A stretch of DNA of 64,000 bases from Morella rubra (GCA_003952965.2 CM025856.1:10799247-10863246), one strand, 5' to 3'. Counted from the stretch's first letter, positions 1 through 12,322 are shown. Numbers and translations are program-made. Notes: generated by a model from the letters alone, not told the origin.

Positions 1-937
1 CGACCGGCTCGTTTTAACAGACGACTACCAACGGCTATAAACGGCTAGTTTTCATATGTGGCCTATAAATACACCTTCATAACGTCCAAAATAAATACAC
101 AACGACCACATATCATTTAGATCACTTGAGAAAATTCCAAACCTTCATATTCTATATTTCTCATATCATTCACACAAAACACACTTTCATATCCTTGTTT
201 TTGTGTGAATCAAGAGATAGAGCTTTCCAATTTCATATCCACTCTTTGAGAGAGTTTATTCTTGTAATCTTCCTATCCAAAAGAAGTGATTCCTTAGTGA
301 GGTTGTTCACTAAAGAAGAAGCTTAGAGAGGGTATATCTCAAGCTTGGTTAGGTTGTGAGTGGTGAGCCCGAAAAACCACTTGGGTGGGTTTGAGTGTTA
401 AGCCCGGGAAAACACTTGTAAGTTCTCTAGTTCAAGGCGCTAGGCTGAACCACCTAAAAATCACGTGTTTGCTTCTCTATCCCTACTCTTTACTTTTAGC
501 ACTAATATACTTGTGCTAAATAGACTTTACTTTGCAAACACGGTTTGGGGGTTATTTGAAAAAGTGGGTTGAAAAACCAAGGCAATGGTGAAGATTAAAT
601 TAAATTTTCAGGTGTACCTAGCTCATATTATGGATACATTTGTTGGTAATTGTATGGCCATGAGCTAATTAAATATTCTTTGCCGAAGCAGACAAGTTTC
701 AGTCGATGATCCAAGAGCAAGAGAAGAGCCACCTGATGATAAAAATCCACTCCTCTAACCAAATTTGGTAGCTTCCCTTATCCTACCCTTACATTTGACA
801 TTATTTCATTGTTGTTTTAATATACTTGTGCTAAATTAGACTTTATTTTGCAAACACGGTTTTGGGGGTTAAAAGCTAAAAATTTTGGAAACCCAATTCA
901 GCCCCCCCTTGGGTTGCCTTAATCCTAGGACTTAACA
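1..937 (+). repeat. Left LTR of the gag-only Copia element (5' part outside window)
   Basis: Aligns with the right LTR from about 3709 onward. It ends in ...CTTAACA directly before the primer-binding site. Unlike the right LTR, it contains a foreign block (about 590-770) resembling the Athila-like LTR at 4460-4840. The block is flanked by two copies of an LTR segment of about 75-90 bases (about 480-555 and 782-872) that occurs once in the right LTR. Roughly 500 bases of its 5' end lie upstream of the window. Confidence 0.75.
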
Positions 938-939
938 AT

Positions 940-951
940 TGGTATCAGAGC
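940..951 (+). promoter_or_regulatory. Primer-binding site (tRNA-iMet type)
   Basis: TGGTATCAGAGC lies two bases after the left LTR end. This is the standard plant Copia and caulimovirid priming motif complementary to the 3' end of initiator tRNA-Met. Confidence 0.85.
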
Positions 952-991
952 TTGGTGCTTGTTATACAAGATTTGAAAATCTTGAGTTAGA

Positions 992-2585
992 ATGGCAACT
1001 TCAAGCTTCAACACTCAAGTTGAAGGACTTTCCACACTTAGACCATCATTCTTCAATGGTAGTGATTATGCATATTGGAAAGTTAAGATGAGTATTTATT
1101 TTCAATCTATTGATTATGATTTATGGTTATGCATATTGAATGGTCCACATATTCCCACAAAGAAAGTTGGAGAGGTTGAAACTCTTAAAAACGAAAATGA
1201 ATATAGTGACCTAGACAAAAAGAAAATCTCTCTAGATGCAAGAGCTATGAACATATTATATTGTGCTTTAGATAGAGGAGAGTTTAATAGAATGTCTTCT
1301 TGCACAAATGCTAAGGAAATTTGGCATGCTCTAGAGATTACTCATGAAGGAACAAACCAAGTTAAAGAGTCAAAAATCAACATACTTTCATAATTATGAG
1401 TTGTTTAAAATGACACCAGAGGAATCCATTACTATCATGTATACTAGATTTACCACAATTATAAATGCCTTAAATGCACTTGGTAAATCTTATACTAACA
1501 CGGATTTGGTGAGAAAAATCCTTAAGTCACTACCAAAGTCATGGGAAGCAAAGGTAACCGCCATTCAAGAGGCTAAAGATCTTACCAAGCTACCTCTAGA
1601 TAGCTTCTCAGATCCCTCATGACCCATGAGATCCAAATGCTCGAAAATGAAGATGAGAGCAAGAAAAAGATGAGGATCGCTCTCAAATCCTCCATAATCG
1701 AAAGATGAGGATGACGATGAGGAAGACATAGTCTTGATGACTAGAAAGTTCAAGAACTTCCTCAAAAGAAAGAAAGAGAAGAGAAGCCTCAAATACACAA
1801 AGACATCATGGAATGTTAACGATGAAAGCTCCTCCTCCGAAGAAGAAGATGGAGAAATTCACTAACATGTGCTTCATGGCATTTAGGATGATGATGAGGT
1901 ATACTCTTCCGATGATGAACCTAAACTTTCATATATTGAACTTCAAAATGCCTTTGATGAACTTCTTTGTCAATTTGAAAAACTTGGTTCAAAATATACA
2001 TCATTGAAAAAGAAACTCATTTTGATCTCAAAAGAAATTGATTTATTAAAAATGAGTGAAATACTCTAAAGCTAGAAAATGATTTATTCCAACAAAAAGC
2101 TTTAGAATTTGAAAAAGAGAAAGTTGCTTTGAACAACAAAATAGTTTCTCAAAGCAAAATCCTTGAAAAGTTTACTCAAGGAAAAAATCTTTAGATTTGA
2201 TTCTTAATAGTCAAAGATGTGTCTTTGACAAAAGTGGCTTAGGCTACAAGCCTTCTATTCACCAAAAATATTTTAAGAATTATTTTGTGAAGGCTAAGTC
2301 TTTTTGTGCACCTACTCAAACATGTCATTTTTGCAACAAAGATGGGCATCTAATTTTTGATTGTGCATTAAAGAAACTTGGGAGCAAGACTCTCAAGAAA
2401 CATGGGTTCCAAAAGGAACCAAGGCTAACACCGAAGGACCCAAGAAAGCTTGGGTACAAAAAATTTTTCTTGATTCTTCTTGTAGGATGGAGCAACAAAG
2501 GTACTTGGATGAAACTTGCCTATCAAGAAGGCTTGTGACATTTGAGGACAAAATGCTAAGGGGAAATCCTTTGATAAAACTTTAA
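992..2585 (+). pseudogene. Copia/Sirevirus-type gag remnant
   Basis: The region starts 40 bases after the primer-binding site with a methionine codon. The N-terminal part (992-1393) contains the motif SDYAYWKVKM and a KKISLDARAMNILYCAL stretch, typical of the plant Copia gag (DUF4219/UBN2 type). Further along, 1344-1622 continues this similarity, and 2197-2538 holds a CCHC zinc knuckle (CHFCNKDGHLIFDC), the RNA-binding element of gag nucleocapsid domains. Between them is an acidic and lysine-rich low-complexity region. The gene is broken in several places and is treated as a fossil. No enzyme domain follows it. Confidence 0.75.
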
Positions 2586-3196
2586 TCCTTGATGAATTGT
2601 GTTATAATATGCAAATGTATTTTCTTTGACATATTTCTTGCATTTATCAAAATAGAACATCTCTAAAGCTGACATTTTTACAAAATCATGAATTTTTTTT
2701 ATGAGATTTTGTGAGCCTTAAATTTTTTGGTTGAGAATGACCTTTAAATTGTCATTGGTAGCTAAGAGGTTGGTACAAACCCACTCGGTGGGCTACTATC
2801 GTAATAGCGATGGACTCTTGAGTCCCATTAGTCATCCTCTATACCATTTAATGAGATTGTCATTTAAAAGCCCAAATTGTTCTTTTGGATGAAAATGATT
2901 ATTTGAGTTACATCCATGCATTCACTTTTTGATTGACAAAGGGGGAGATTTCTTAATGTCTATATGCTTGTATTCCCTTTGAATCATATGATGGATATTC
3001 TTAGAATGCATATTTTTGTCTTTTTGATGTTGTGTTGATGATGACAAAGGGGGAAATGTGTTGATAGTTTTTAATGACTATATCCAATTGGCTACTAATG
3101 CTTTGTCTCAAGTTTCAAATGATTGTCCAATTGCAAAAGATAGGGGGAGTCATCCCAAAACTATCAATTTATTGTCATCATCAAAAAAGGGGAGAT
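2586..3196 (+). other. Non-coding 3' internal region with repeated polypurine tracts
   Basis: No coding potential recognised. AAAGGGGGAG-like purine tracts occur near 2938, 3045, 3143 and 3183. The last abuts the right LTR and is the likely plus-strand primer. Multiple tracts in this position are a known trait of Sireviruses. Confidence 0.6.
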
Positions 3197-4386
3197 TGTT
3201 GGCTTTTGTGCACAATCGAGATTTTGATGATTTCAATAAATGGATCAAGTTTATAAAATGGACATCTTCAAAGACAAAGACGTTTTGATGAAAGAGCCAA
3301 AGACTTGAAGAAAGAAGATCAAGAAGATGCAAGGAGCTCAAAAGTGAAGTTTCAAGACCTTAGGGTATAAACCTTGTAACTCTTAGTTTCACTTTTGACA
3401 AGGATTATGAATCACACTTGCATATCTTTCAAAACGTGCATAAACCGTTTTACCTTTTGTTTGAAAGATTAAAATATTTTTAAAGGTTTCAAAACACCCC
3501 AATCAAACTCCCAAACCTTTCTTATACTTATGGGAAGTAAGTCTCTAAAATTGGGTGTGTTTCAAAGAGGTCAAAAACGTGGTTTTAATTGAACCGGATC
3601 ATGTGCTTAAGTTGAGGAGGTCGAGAGGTGAAGTTGGTATAGCGGTCGACCGGTTGTTTTGAAATAGATCTGTTGAGTTCTGACATGATCGTTGAGTAAC
3701 GGTAAAGTTGACCGGTACAGCTCGTTTTAACAGACGACTATAAACGGCTAGTTTTCATATGTGGCCTATATAATACACCTTCATAACGTCCAAAATAAAT
3801 ACACAACGACATATCATTTAGATCACTTGAGAAATATCCAAACCTTCATATTCTATATTTCTCATATCATTCACACAAAACACACTTTCATATCCTTGTC
3901 TTTGTGTGAATCAAGAGATAGAGCTTTCCAATTTCATATCTACTCTTTGAGAGAGTTTATTCTTCAATCTTCCTATTCAAAAGAGGTGATTCCTTTAGTG
4001 AGGTTGTTCACTAAAGAAGAAGCTTAGAGAGGGTATATCTCAAGCTTGGTGGTGAGTGTGGGTTTGAGTGTTAAGCCCAGGAAAACACTTGTACAGTTCT
4101 CTAGCACCCGGAAGCTAGAGTGTACACTATTTGAAGATAGTGGAAAAACCTTCAAGGCTCGGTAAAGGAGCTTGAGGGGTGGATGTAGGCGGGTTTGCCG
4201 AACCACCTAAAAATCACGTGTTTGCTTCTCTATCCCTACTTTTACATTTAGCACTTATTTTTGTTTTTTTAATATACTTGTGCTAAATTAGACTTTACTT
4301 TGCAAACACGGTTTTGGGGGTTAAAAGCGAAAAAGTTTGGAAACCCAATTCACCCCCTCTTGGGTTGCCTTAATCTAGGATTTTCA
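3197..4386 (+). repeat. Right LTR of the gag-only Copia element
   Basis: About 1190 bases, starting TGTTGG right after a polypurine tract and ending ...TTTTCA. The segment from about 3709 matches the left LTR. The sequence following it (AATTGATTAAGG...) picks up in mid-LTR of the Athila-like family represented at 52795, which fixes the boundary. Confidence 0.8.
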
Positions 4387-5726
4387 AATTGATTAAGGAT
4401 CATTCATCCAAGTTGTGATTTAAATTGATAAAATAGCATGCTTTATGTTTTTTTGTACGACTTAAGATTAAATTAAATTTTCAAACAACAGTTTATTCCC
4501 GAACATCATGTACCTAGCTCATATTATGTCCAGATACATTTGAATCATTTTCTTTAATCATTTTGACATTGTAATTGTTTCATGAATTCAATTATATGAT
4601 GCCATGAGCTAATTAAATATTCTTTGTCCAGAATGATAACATTGATTACTCTCTGGACCCGTACAAGACAAGACCCAATCTATTGGACACTTGGCAGAAC
4701 AAGAGAGCTTCTAGAAGATGTTAACTATCCAAGAGCAAGAGAAGAGCCAGCCTGATGAGAGAAGATTCCTTGTAACCGAATTTGGCATTTGGTACCTCTC
4801 TCCTCTAACCGATTTTGGCACCTTTTCTCTAACCAAATTTGGTATCTTTTTTTCTCTCTCCTCTTGGCCGAATCCTAATACCCCACTCTCTCTTCTCCAT
4901 TAAAAAAACCCCCCTTGGCAAACCATATACTTCCATTCTCTCTTTTTGCTTTTTCCTTTTTGGTTCTCTCTTTCACTCTCTTCTCTCTTCTTTTCTTTTC
5001 TTTTTCTTTTCTTCTCTTCGTCCATTATTGCTACCTTCAAGCTTTCTTTAATTTCATTTTCATTTTTTAGAGTAGTTTTCTTTACACTTTATGAATATAG
5101 TGTATTGGATTTCAATTCCTTGAAACTAGAATTGAGTTCTTGCCCTTCAATTTTCTGCAGTTCCATTTCAATCTCATTTAATTTTCTTGTTGTTCTTGCT
5201 TTCTTTTAGCTTGAAACTTGGGTTGTAATGATGATATATTACTTGATCCAAGAATCTTATGAAGTTTTATTAATTTCAAGTCATTTACATTTTGTCTTTA
5301 CTTTCCGCTCTTTAATTTCCGTCATTTACTTTGTGCTCTTTAATTCCCATCATTTACTTTCCGCTTTGTCATTTACTTTCCGCTCTTTACTTTCTGTTAT
5401 TTACTTAGCATCATTTACTTTCGCTATTTTCTTACTGTCATTTCCTTTAAATGTTCGTTCATTCATTGTGCTTTAATTTTGTTTCAAATTCCCAAATCCA
5501 AAAATAAGAATCTGAACTGTGTTCAGTAACTTTTATCTTTCATTTTACACTCATTGCACATATCACCATTTTTATTTTCTCTTTGTTACTATTTCTCCTT
5601 GTTCTTCGCGAGTTTGAAATTAATCCATTTTCCCTAAGAAGATGATATGGCTTTTGGCTAATTATTACACGACATAACTCCTATACATGGGATAGCCTTT
5701 TGCGCTACTCATTTTTGAGTCAGTCA
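4387..5726 (+). repeat. Athila-like LTR, right part (interrupted by the Copia element)
   Basis: Matches the LTR at 52705-54518 from its internal GATTAAGGATCATT segment to its exact end (...TTTTTGAGT.AGTCA). It contains a pyrimidine-rich stretch (about 4880-5030) and a degenerate short-period array around 5285-5460 built from TTTACTTTCCG-like units, also present in the other copy. Immediately after 5726 comes Mutator transposase sequence rather than the internal region of the family. This is therefore a solo LTR or the 3' LTR of an element whose rest lies left of the window. Confidence 0.7.
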
Positions 5727-7790
5727 GTGTAACCATGCAGACAAGGCAGGCATCTGTCCAAAGCAGCATATGACTTGATGGCAGCCATTGCCTGGGTATA
5801 GAGCACTTGGGATTCACTCAAATGGACCTAAAAATTATTTAAGTAGTAAATAAGTAAATCTATGAAGGATGGAGTAGCCAGTATACTAATTAATTGGTTC
5901 ATTGATCAGCAACGGGATAATTCACACTTACTCTTTAGAGTTATGTTTGACGACGATGAGCACATAACTAATATATTCTGGTCTGACCGCAACATTCAAA
6001 ATGACTACATACTTTTTAGGGACTTTGTGTCCTTTAATACTACATAGAGGACAAACCACGAGCACATGTCATTGGTGGCATTTCTAAGAGTGAATCATCA
6101 CAGGGAGCAGGTAGTGTTTGGGACATGCTTATTGTTTGATGAGACAGCTCAATCACTCAAGTGGCTATCGAGACATTCGTTAAATGTATGGAAGGGAAGG
6201 CACCCCAATCCTTTTTCACTGACCAAGATGCCAGTATGCTTGCTGCAATCCCTACCGCCTTGCCAAACACGCATCATTTTTCCTTGTGCATGGCATATTA
6301 ACTAGAATGCACTGAAAAATCTTGGTCCGCTGTTTGAAAAAAGAATGGAATAAGCTCTTGTTTGATAGTGACGTAGATGATTTTGACCTTCCTAGTCTAA
6401 GATGATTGAAGATCATCACCTTCAAAGCAATGAGTAGTTGCAAAAGATCTATGAGAAATGCGAGAAGTGGGCCCCAACACACATATGGAGTGTTTTCTAC
6501 ACGGGTAAGAGGAGTACATAGTTAAATGAAACTTTTAACTCAACTTTGCGTAGGTATTTGAAGATAGTAATGAATATGGCTTAATTTCTCCAACACTTTT
6601 AACAGACAATCGATGACATGTAGTACAAGGAGCTTAAATCAAATTTTGAGATGCAAGATAAATTACCTATTATGCGGACCAATGACCTACTTTGTATTCA
6701 TGCGTCTAAAGTCTACACCCCAAATATTTTCAATCTATTTCTGGAATAGATGGAGAAGGTTTATTGCAATGAAATTGATTGTGGAGGGAGACTACTAAAT
6801 CTGAAGAGGTTGAGGTACACATTTGCAGCTCTAACAAAACCCATAACTGTGCAACAACGAAACGACAAGTGATCACCACTATTAATGGGTTTCATCAATG
6901 TAGTTGCAAATATTTCAACTTTGTTGGTATCATCTGCTGCCACATCATATGGCTACTGAAACATTGGAAAGTTTGCTTCTTTATCCCAGATGAGTATATT
7001 CTAAGCAGATGGACAAAAAAGACAAGGTTGACAGTTGCAGCTAAGTTTGCATCAAACACAGAGGTTGATTCAAATTTGGAGTGAGTAATCAATCGCAAGA
7101 GATATATGAACACCTATGCTTCCATAATTTGAGAGATATGGGGATGATCCAAAATCCTGGGCAGTCCTCCAACATCACCAAATTACATTAGCTGATGATC
7201 TTGCTCAGTTGACGCTTACCACAAAGTCGGATGAGATTCGCAAAGTGATTGATGCTACAAGAGCAAATGGACTCTAGCGGTCATTGCAAAGGGGTTCAAG
7301 ACAAGAGAATCGTAGCATCGAGGTAACAAGCGGTTGAAGAGCACGCTTGAATGCAAGAAAAATTCACGGGGCAGTCACAAAAGTAGCGCTGCCACAGTGT
7401 CCCAACCAGTAGCTCGCCACTTGCAGTTAAAGGATGATATTGAGGTACATTATCATACCTTTTGCTTAGATTCCAATTTATAGAACCATGTTCAGAACTG
7501 TCCTATTTTTATTCCTTTTCAGGCATTAAGCAATGATGAGGAGTACTCCTAATGTGGACGGTATAGAAGCCTGGACGACTTCTAGGATTATTACTATATT
7601 TGGTTCCCTATTTGGAAAGTATCTAATTTTTTTTTATGCATGGGTGTTGAATTGTATGCGGGTAATTTGGAATTTTTTGGGTTGGTTAGTAAATTGGACT
7701 TTGCTATTATTATTATGTGTGGTCTTTATTGAGTACCTTTTATTTTGTCGTGCTAATAAAGTCTAAAAATGGTGGTCTAAAAACATGCTA
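5727..7790 (+). pseudogene. FAR1/FHY3-type Mutator transposase pseudogene (5' part missing)
   Basis: A DNA-transposon transposase remnant. Pieces at 5862-6047 (DDDEHITNIFWSD, YILFRDFVSFNTT), 6066-6305 (LRVNHHREQVVFG, then LLFDETAQSLKWL) and 6779-7084 follow the order of the MULE/FAR1 catalytic domain. They are followed by a SWIM zinc finger at about 6892-6945 (CSCKYFNFVGIICCHI) and the conserved tail PDEYILSRWTKK. In known relatives this enzyme binds the terminal repeats and cuts the element out. A short GT-AG intron (about 7445-7522) seems to precede the last few codons. Several stops and frame changes disrupt it. The start is missing because an Athila-like LTR abuts at 5726. It is closely related to the minus-strand transposase at 29785-31753. 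Confidence 0.8.
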
Positions 7791-8244
7791 GTACTAGTAC
7801 TATCTGCATTTGTGTAATGTCACCATTCATGGCTAATATGCCAAATCAAAAGGGCCTCACCTTCGTCTATTCGTATTGAAGAGGTTCCAATTGATTACCA
7901 ATCTGCTCCTTTGGGCCCACGAACAAATCCACATCAGTAGCCAGGGCCCTCCTTACTTCCCGAAGTATCTCCATTAGCCATCTGCCCATCTAAGGCCCAG
8001 GAGGGGTCCAAGTAGATACTTTCGCAGCCAACCTGAGACCAGAAAAGACCCAAAATTAATGCAACTCTACTACAGTCCCATGCAAACTTAGACAAGCTTC
8101 CCCTTTCTTCATGGAAAACTTTGGTGTCGAAAATCAAAAATCACATAAGGCTACAGGGTATACGGCTGAAGCAGGCTATGCAGTTCTAACTTTATCTTCT
8201 TCTTCAGCTAAGGAGGCGGGCATTAACGTGCCTTCAGTCCATCA

Positions 8245-8979
8245 ATGAGAGCACTCTTGTGGAACTGCCTGGGATTAGCCCATCCTGCGGCATCTCGTTG
8301 ACTCAGGGCACTCATTAGGTAGCATACCCAAATTGTCTCTGCCTAGTAGAAACAAAAATTGGTTCGGCTTAAGAAATCCTATCCAGGGTGGGATTTTCCC
8401 TTTTTCTCTCTTTTCCAGAGGCTAGTGTGAGTGGCGGCTTGGCATTTGCTTGGTGTGCAAGGGTGCAATTCGACTTAGTGTTGCTCTGTGCCCACATCAT
8501 TAGCCTTATGATTTATGATGAGCCAAGTCACCAGCATTGGGCTCTTACCTTTATTTATAGTCCAGTGGATCGGCTTGAGAAAGAAAATTTTTAGGAACAG
8601 TTAACTTAGCTGGGTGACAGATTTAGAGGGCCTTAGGCAATAATGGGAGACTACAATACCGTTCTACATCAAAGGGAGAAGTAGGGGAGGAGATTAGTTG
8701 CTTCTTACTACTATGGCGATGGTCTTAGCCGATTCCTTCTTGACCAAGGTCTGGTGGACTTGGGCTTCGTAGGTCCCCGCTTCACCTGGTGCAATGGCCG
8801 TCATGGTTCTCATAGGATTAAGGAAAGATTAGACAAAGGTTATGCCAACACAGCTTGGTCAACTCTATTTCCTCGCACCATTGTCTCTCATTTGCCACGT
8901 ACATCTTCTGATCATTGTCCAATCTTGTTGCAATCCCATGGGAGTGCCTTTGCGGGTCCAAAACCTTTATGCTTTAAAT
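8245..8979 (+). pseudogene. LINE APE-like endonuclease domain remnant
   Basis: It begins with a motif close to the standard plant LINE start (M+ALLWNCLGLAHP) and, after degenerate stretches, ends with DLGFVGPRFTWCNGRHGS, KERLDKGYANTAW and SSDHCPILL. These are the C-terminal landmarks of the apurinic endonuclease-like domain that nicks target DNA. In-frame stops are visible near the start (for example after HPAASR) and between the two parts. The segment 8984-9241 (RNRETIGFL-like motif) continues into the linker before the reverse transcriptase. Confidence 0.8.
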
Positions 8980-9499
8980 AATTTTGGCTGAAGGAACGTC
9001 CAGCGCTGATGTCATTCAGGATGCCTGGCATTTTCCTTATTCAAGGTCTTCTGCCTTTCGGTTGACTCGCAAGTTGAATTCGACCAAGCATGCTTTACAA
9101 AGGTGGAACAGGGAAACGATTGGCTTTCTCCCTACCAAATTCAGCTTCCTCACCAGCAATTTGCTTCGTTGGAAAAGCAACCTCCTTCTGACCTTGAAGA
9201 AGCTCCCTCTCAATTACGTTCTCAACTTCAAGCTGCTATGAAAAAAAAGGAAACTCTCTGTAGAGCTAAATCACGGATCTAGTGGCTAACCACCACTAAT
9301 CTTAATATGCGAGTTTTTCATGTATCCACTCTTATCCGATGATATCGTAATGACATTCACTAGTTACAAGATGCTGCGGGTAGGTGGAGTCCGGACAGAG
9401 TAGGATTGGGCAACATGTTGGTGGATCAGCTTTCCACTTTGTATTCATCTTCTGATCTAGAGATAGCCATTGCCATTTAGGAGTTAATTCTTCTGACGA

Positions 9500-10850
9500 T
9501 TACTGGAGCAACAACGATTTTCTTTGTAAGATCCCGTCTGAAGTTGAAATTCATCAAACAGTCAAGCAGCTGGGCTCTTCGAAAGCGCAAGGACCGGATG
9601 ACATGTCAACATCCTTTTATCAGAAATATTGGCCAATGGTAGCTTTTTCTGTTATCAGTACAGTACGTAGCTTTTTCTCTACTGGTTACTTATTGAAGCA
9701 ACTTAACCAGACCTTTTTGCTTTACTTCCCAAAGTGTCCAATTCGGTTAAAGTTACTCAATTTAGACCGATTGGGTTATGCAACGTCTATTATAAGATTA
9801 TATCTAAAACGTTGGCTAACCAGCTAAAAACACTACTGCCAAAGCTTATCTCTTATGCCCAATCAACCTTTCTACTAGGTCGGGTCATATAGGATAATTC
9901 TATTTGAGCCTCTGAGATTATTCACTCAATGGCCCAAAATTCGGGCAAGAGTGGTTTGTAGGCGATTCAACTCGATATGGCCCAGGCTTACGATAGATTG
10001 GAGTGGAAATTCATTTTGCATGTTTTTAAATGTTCCGGCTTTAGCTCGCATTGGATTCAACTCATGAGCTAGTGTATATCAACAGTCTCATATTCTCTGC
10101 TGGTCAATGGGAGTCCTTATGGATGGATAGCTCCTAGTAGAGGTCTCAGGTAGAGGGATCCTTTGTCTCCATTTCTCTATATCCTGGCCTCTGAATATTT
10201 ATCTCACCTATTCCAAAAAGCAGAGAGGACTGAACAGTTTCATGGCATCAAAGTTACTAGGAATGCACCCCCTGTATCACATCTTCTATTCCCTGATGAC
10301 CTCTTTGTGTTTTGTTGTGCAAACTTGAGAGAATCCAGGGTGTTAGACGAGGCCTTTCAGCATATTGTCACTGGTCTGGGTAGTACGTTAACAAGAGTAA
10401 ATCTGTGATTCATTTTAGTCGCAATACCCATCCAGAAGTTATTCAAGCTCTATGCAATGATCTTCGATTATCTATAATAAAGAGTGACAGTAAATTCCTT
10501 GGGATTCTTCTGTTTATGGGGTGAGCTAAAACTAGGCATTTTGCTAAGTTGCAAGACCGGGTCAGTTCCAAACTAGCTGGCTGGAAGTGCAAAAATTTAT
10601 CCCATGCAAGCCGAACCACTCTAATTAAATCAGTTGCCACTTCGATGCCCCAATACTATATGCAATCCTTGCTACTTCCTGTTGGCTGGTGTTCTAAAGT
10701 CGACAAATTGCTTAAGGACTTTTGGTGGGGATTTCTCCTAAAAAGAAACAAAATTACATTCCTAAGGCTTGGCATTTCATTTGTCAACCTAAAATTTGTA
10801 ATGGGCTAGGAAATCGCCGGACGCGCAAGATTAATGAGGCTTTTATGCAG
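9500..10850 (+). pseudogene. LINE reverse transcriptase domain remnant
   Basis: The reading contains DDMSTSFYQKYW, a KVTQFRPIGLCN-type motif, QLDMAQAYDRLEWKF (catalytic aspartate motif A, near 9968-10012), DPLSPFLYILASEYLSHLF and an FPDD box at 10289-10300. The last stands where active enzymes have FADD, so one catalytic-box residue is changed. A thumb-like region follows to about 10800 (SSKLAGWKCKNLSHASRTTL). Several stops and frameshifts break it. It would have copied the element's RNA onto nicked target DNA. Confidence 0.85.
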
Positions 10851-11340
10851 AAATTGGGCTAGAATATTCTTCGAAATCCTAACATCCGCTATGGGTTCAG
10901 CTTTTACATGCTAAGTACTATCCTTCTAGTTCCTTTCTGCATGCTCCACCCAAAACTGGTGCTTCCTTGGTTTGGTAGGGTATTAGTAGCATTAAGGAGG
11001 ACCTACGGTCGACATTCTGCTTTCTTCCTAGGAACGGCTCCTCTCTTAATCTACAGGTCGACCCATGGATCTTTACTCTCCCTACTTTTTTACCAGAATG
11101 GCGCCTCACGGCCAAGCAGGCTTGTCAGCTTTGTTGGGCGTCAGAGCTTACTAAAGGATCAGGGGACTAAGATCGTTCACTGCTTGTTTCTCTCTTTTCC
11201 CCTGAGTTAGTGGAGGCCATTTTGTCCATGCCTCCGCCTCATCATTCACATCAGGATCTCCTCATCTGGTCTCCAAATCCTAAAGGGAATATTAGTGAAA
11301 ACAAAGGTGACTAAAGCTCAGCAGTTACGCCGTCCTCCTT

Positions 11341-12232
11341 TTTGTAGACCTGAAGGGGACCCTCCCCCATATGGTATGCATTAGCTGTCAGGATAAAGCC
11401 GAGACTATTATACACATTTCTTTTGAATGTTCGGTGGCCAGGTTGCTTTGGCACCTCTCTCCTTGTCCGATCAATATTTCTCAGACCCTTTTTTCTTCCC
11501 CTGTGGACTGGAAATGCTCTATCATTAATGCCGACATTTCATCTGGCATTCTAGCTGCGTCTCTTCTTTCCTTCGTTCTCAATGTTGCCCTTGTTACGGA
11601 CACTCTCTGGTTCTCTCAAAACAAGACAGTCCATGAAGTTATTCATGTGATCGTTGCAGACATGCGGGACTCTCTTAACAATCTATACTCGGATCACCTA
11701 TCGGCATGGGTGTTTCAGAAGACTTGTTTTGCTGCTGCTTGGGTTCCTTCGGAGCCCGGTTGGATGAAGATCAATTTTGACGTAGCGATATGCCAAACCG
11801 GATCGTCCACAGCCGTCTTTTATCGAGACTCCTCTAGCTCTCTTGTACGGTATACATGGAGTATATTCAAGCTATGGACCAACTTGTTGGTGAAACTTTA
11901 GCGGTTGTCCGTGCTATTGAAGTCGCTCTTCAGAAGAAATGGTCGAGGGTGATTTCGAATCAGATTCCAAGCTTCTCTGCGAGGATGTGTCTAATTCTCC
12001 GCACCTACCTTGCTAGACAGTAGAGGATTTGATCAGGGCCCTGCGCGTGGAGTTTAAGGGGCAAGTAGCTTGGTCCATCCACTGGGTACCTAGACACTTG
12101 AACCAGCAGGCCCATTTTCTCACTCAGCGGGCAGCCCGCTCTCATCTTTATGGTTTTATTGATGTTGCTTGTATTCCTTTTTCCATTTCGCTTTATGACT
12201 TTGTACTTCGTTTAGTTGTTTTTAAGGAATGA
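11341..12232 (+). pseudogene. LINE zinc-binding (zf-RVT) and RNase H domain remnant
   Basis: From 11371 a zf-RVT-like segment reads CISCQDKAETIIHISFEC, followed by a longer open stretch reaching 11901. The RNase H domain starts at about 11755 (SEPGWMKINFDVAI) and ends near 12150 with WVPRHLNQQAHFLTQRA, the usual C-terminal motif. RNase H domains of this kind are frequent in plant L1 elements. The reading is split by a frame change near 11900 and a stop near 12020. Confidence 0.8.
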
Positions 12233-12306
12233 GTTTCCAACCAAAAAAAATGTCGCTATTGGCTTTTCTCAAATGTTTTGGAGTCCAGCAGATGCATTTT
12301 GATGGC

Positions 12307-12322
12307 AAAAAAAAAAAAAAAA
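12307..12322 (+). repeat. LINE poly-A tail
   Basis: Sixteen A residues after the LINE 3' untranslated stretch. They mark the 3' end of the element and set its orientation. Confidence 0.75.

Larger units (their letters stand above)
1..4386 (+). mobile_element. Sirevirus-like Copia element, gag-only (non-autonomous), left LTR cut by window edge
   Basis: An LTR retrotransposon fossil. Seen: two related long terminal repeats (1-937, truncated by the window start, and 3197-4386), a primer-binding site complementary to initiator-tRNA-Met right after the left LTR, a gag-like region, and several purine tracts of the AAAGGGGGAG type before the right LTR. Multiple purine tracts of this kind and this gag type are known from Sireviruses (Copia). 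No protease, integrase or reverse transcriptase is recognisable in the roughly 600 bases between gag and the right LTR, so the element would depend on a relative's enzymes, as TR-GAG elements do. It is broken, with several breaks in gag. It sits inside an Athila-like LTR whose right part begins at 4387, so it is younger than that LTR. Confidence 0.75.
7791..12322 (+). mobile_element. L1-type LINE (non-LTR retrotransposon), degenerate
   Basis: Endonuclease, reverse transcriptase, zinc-binding and RNase H segments occur in the order expected of plant L1 elements, ending in a 16-base poly-A at 12307-12322. The 5' boundary is uncertain, somewhere between the end of the Mutator pseudogene and the endonuclease start near 8245. 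No convincing target-site duplication was seen around it. It carries many stops and shifts, so it is long dead. The 3' end abuts the endogenous pararetrovirus, so one of the two inserted beside or into the other. Confidence 0.85.

Noticed and set aside
940-951. tRNA gene from tRNA-like sequence (also 24024 and 24470)
   Set aside because: Only the 12-13 base primer-binding sites are present. No tRNA gene body is seen.
4718-5476. Overlapping leucine/phenylalanine/serine-rich ORFs
   Set aside because: They are translations of the pyrimidine-rich and TTTACTTTCCG-type arrays of the Athila-like LTR.
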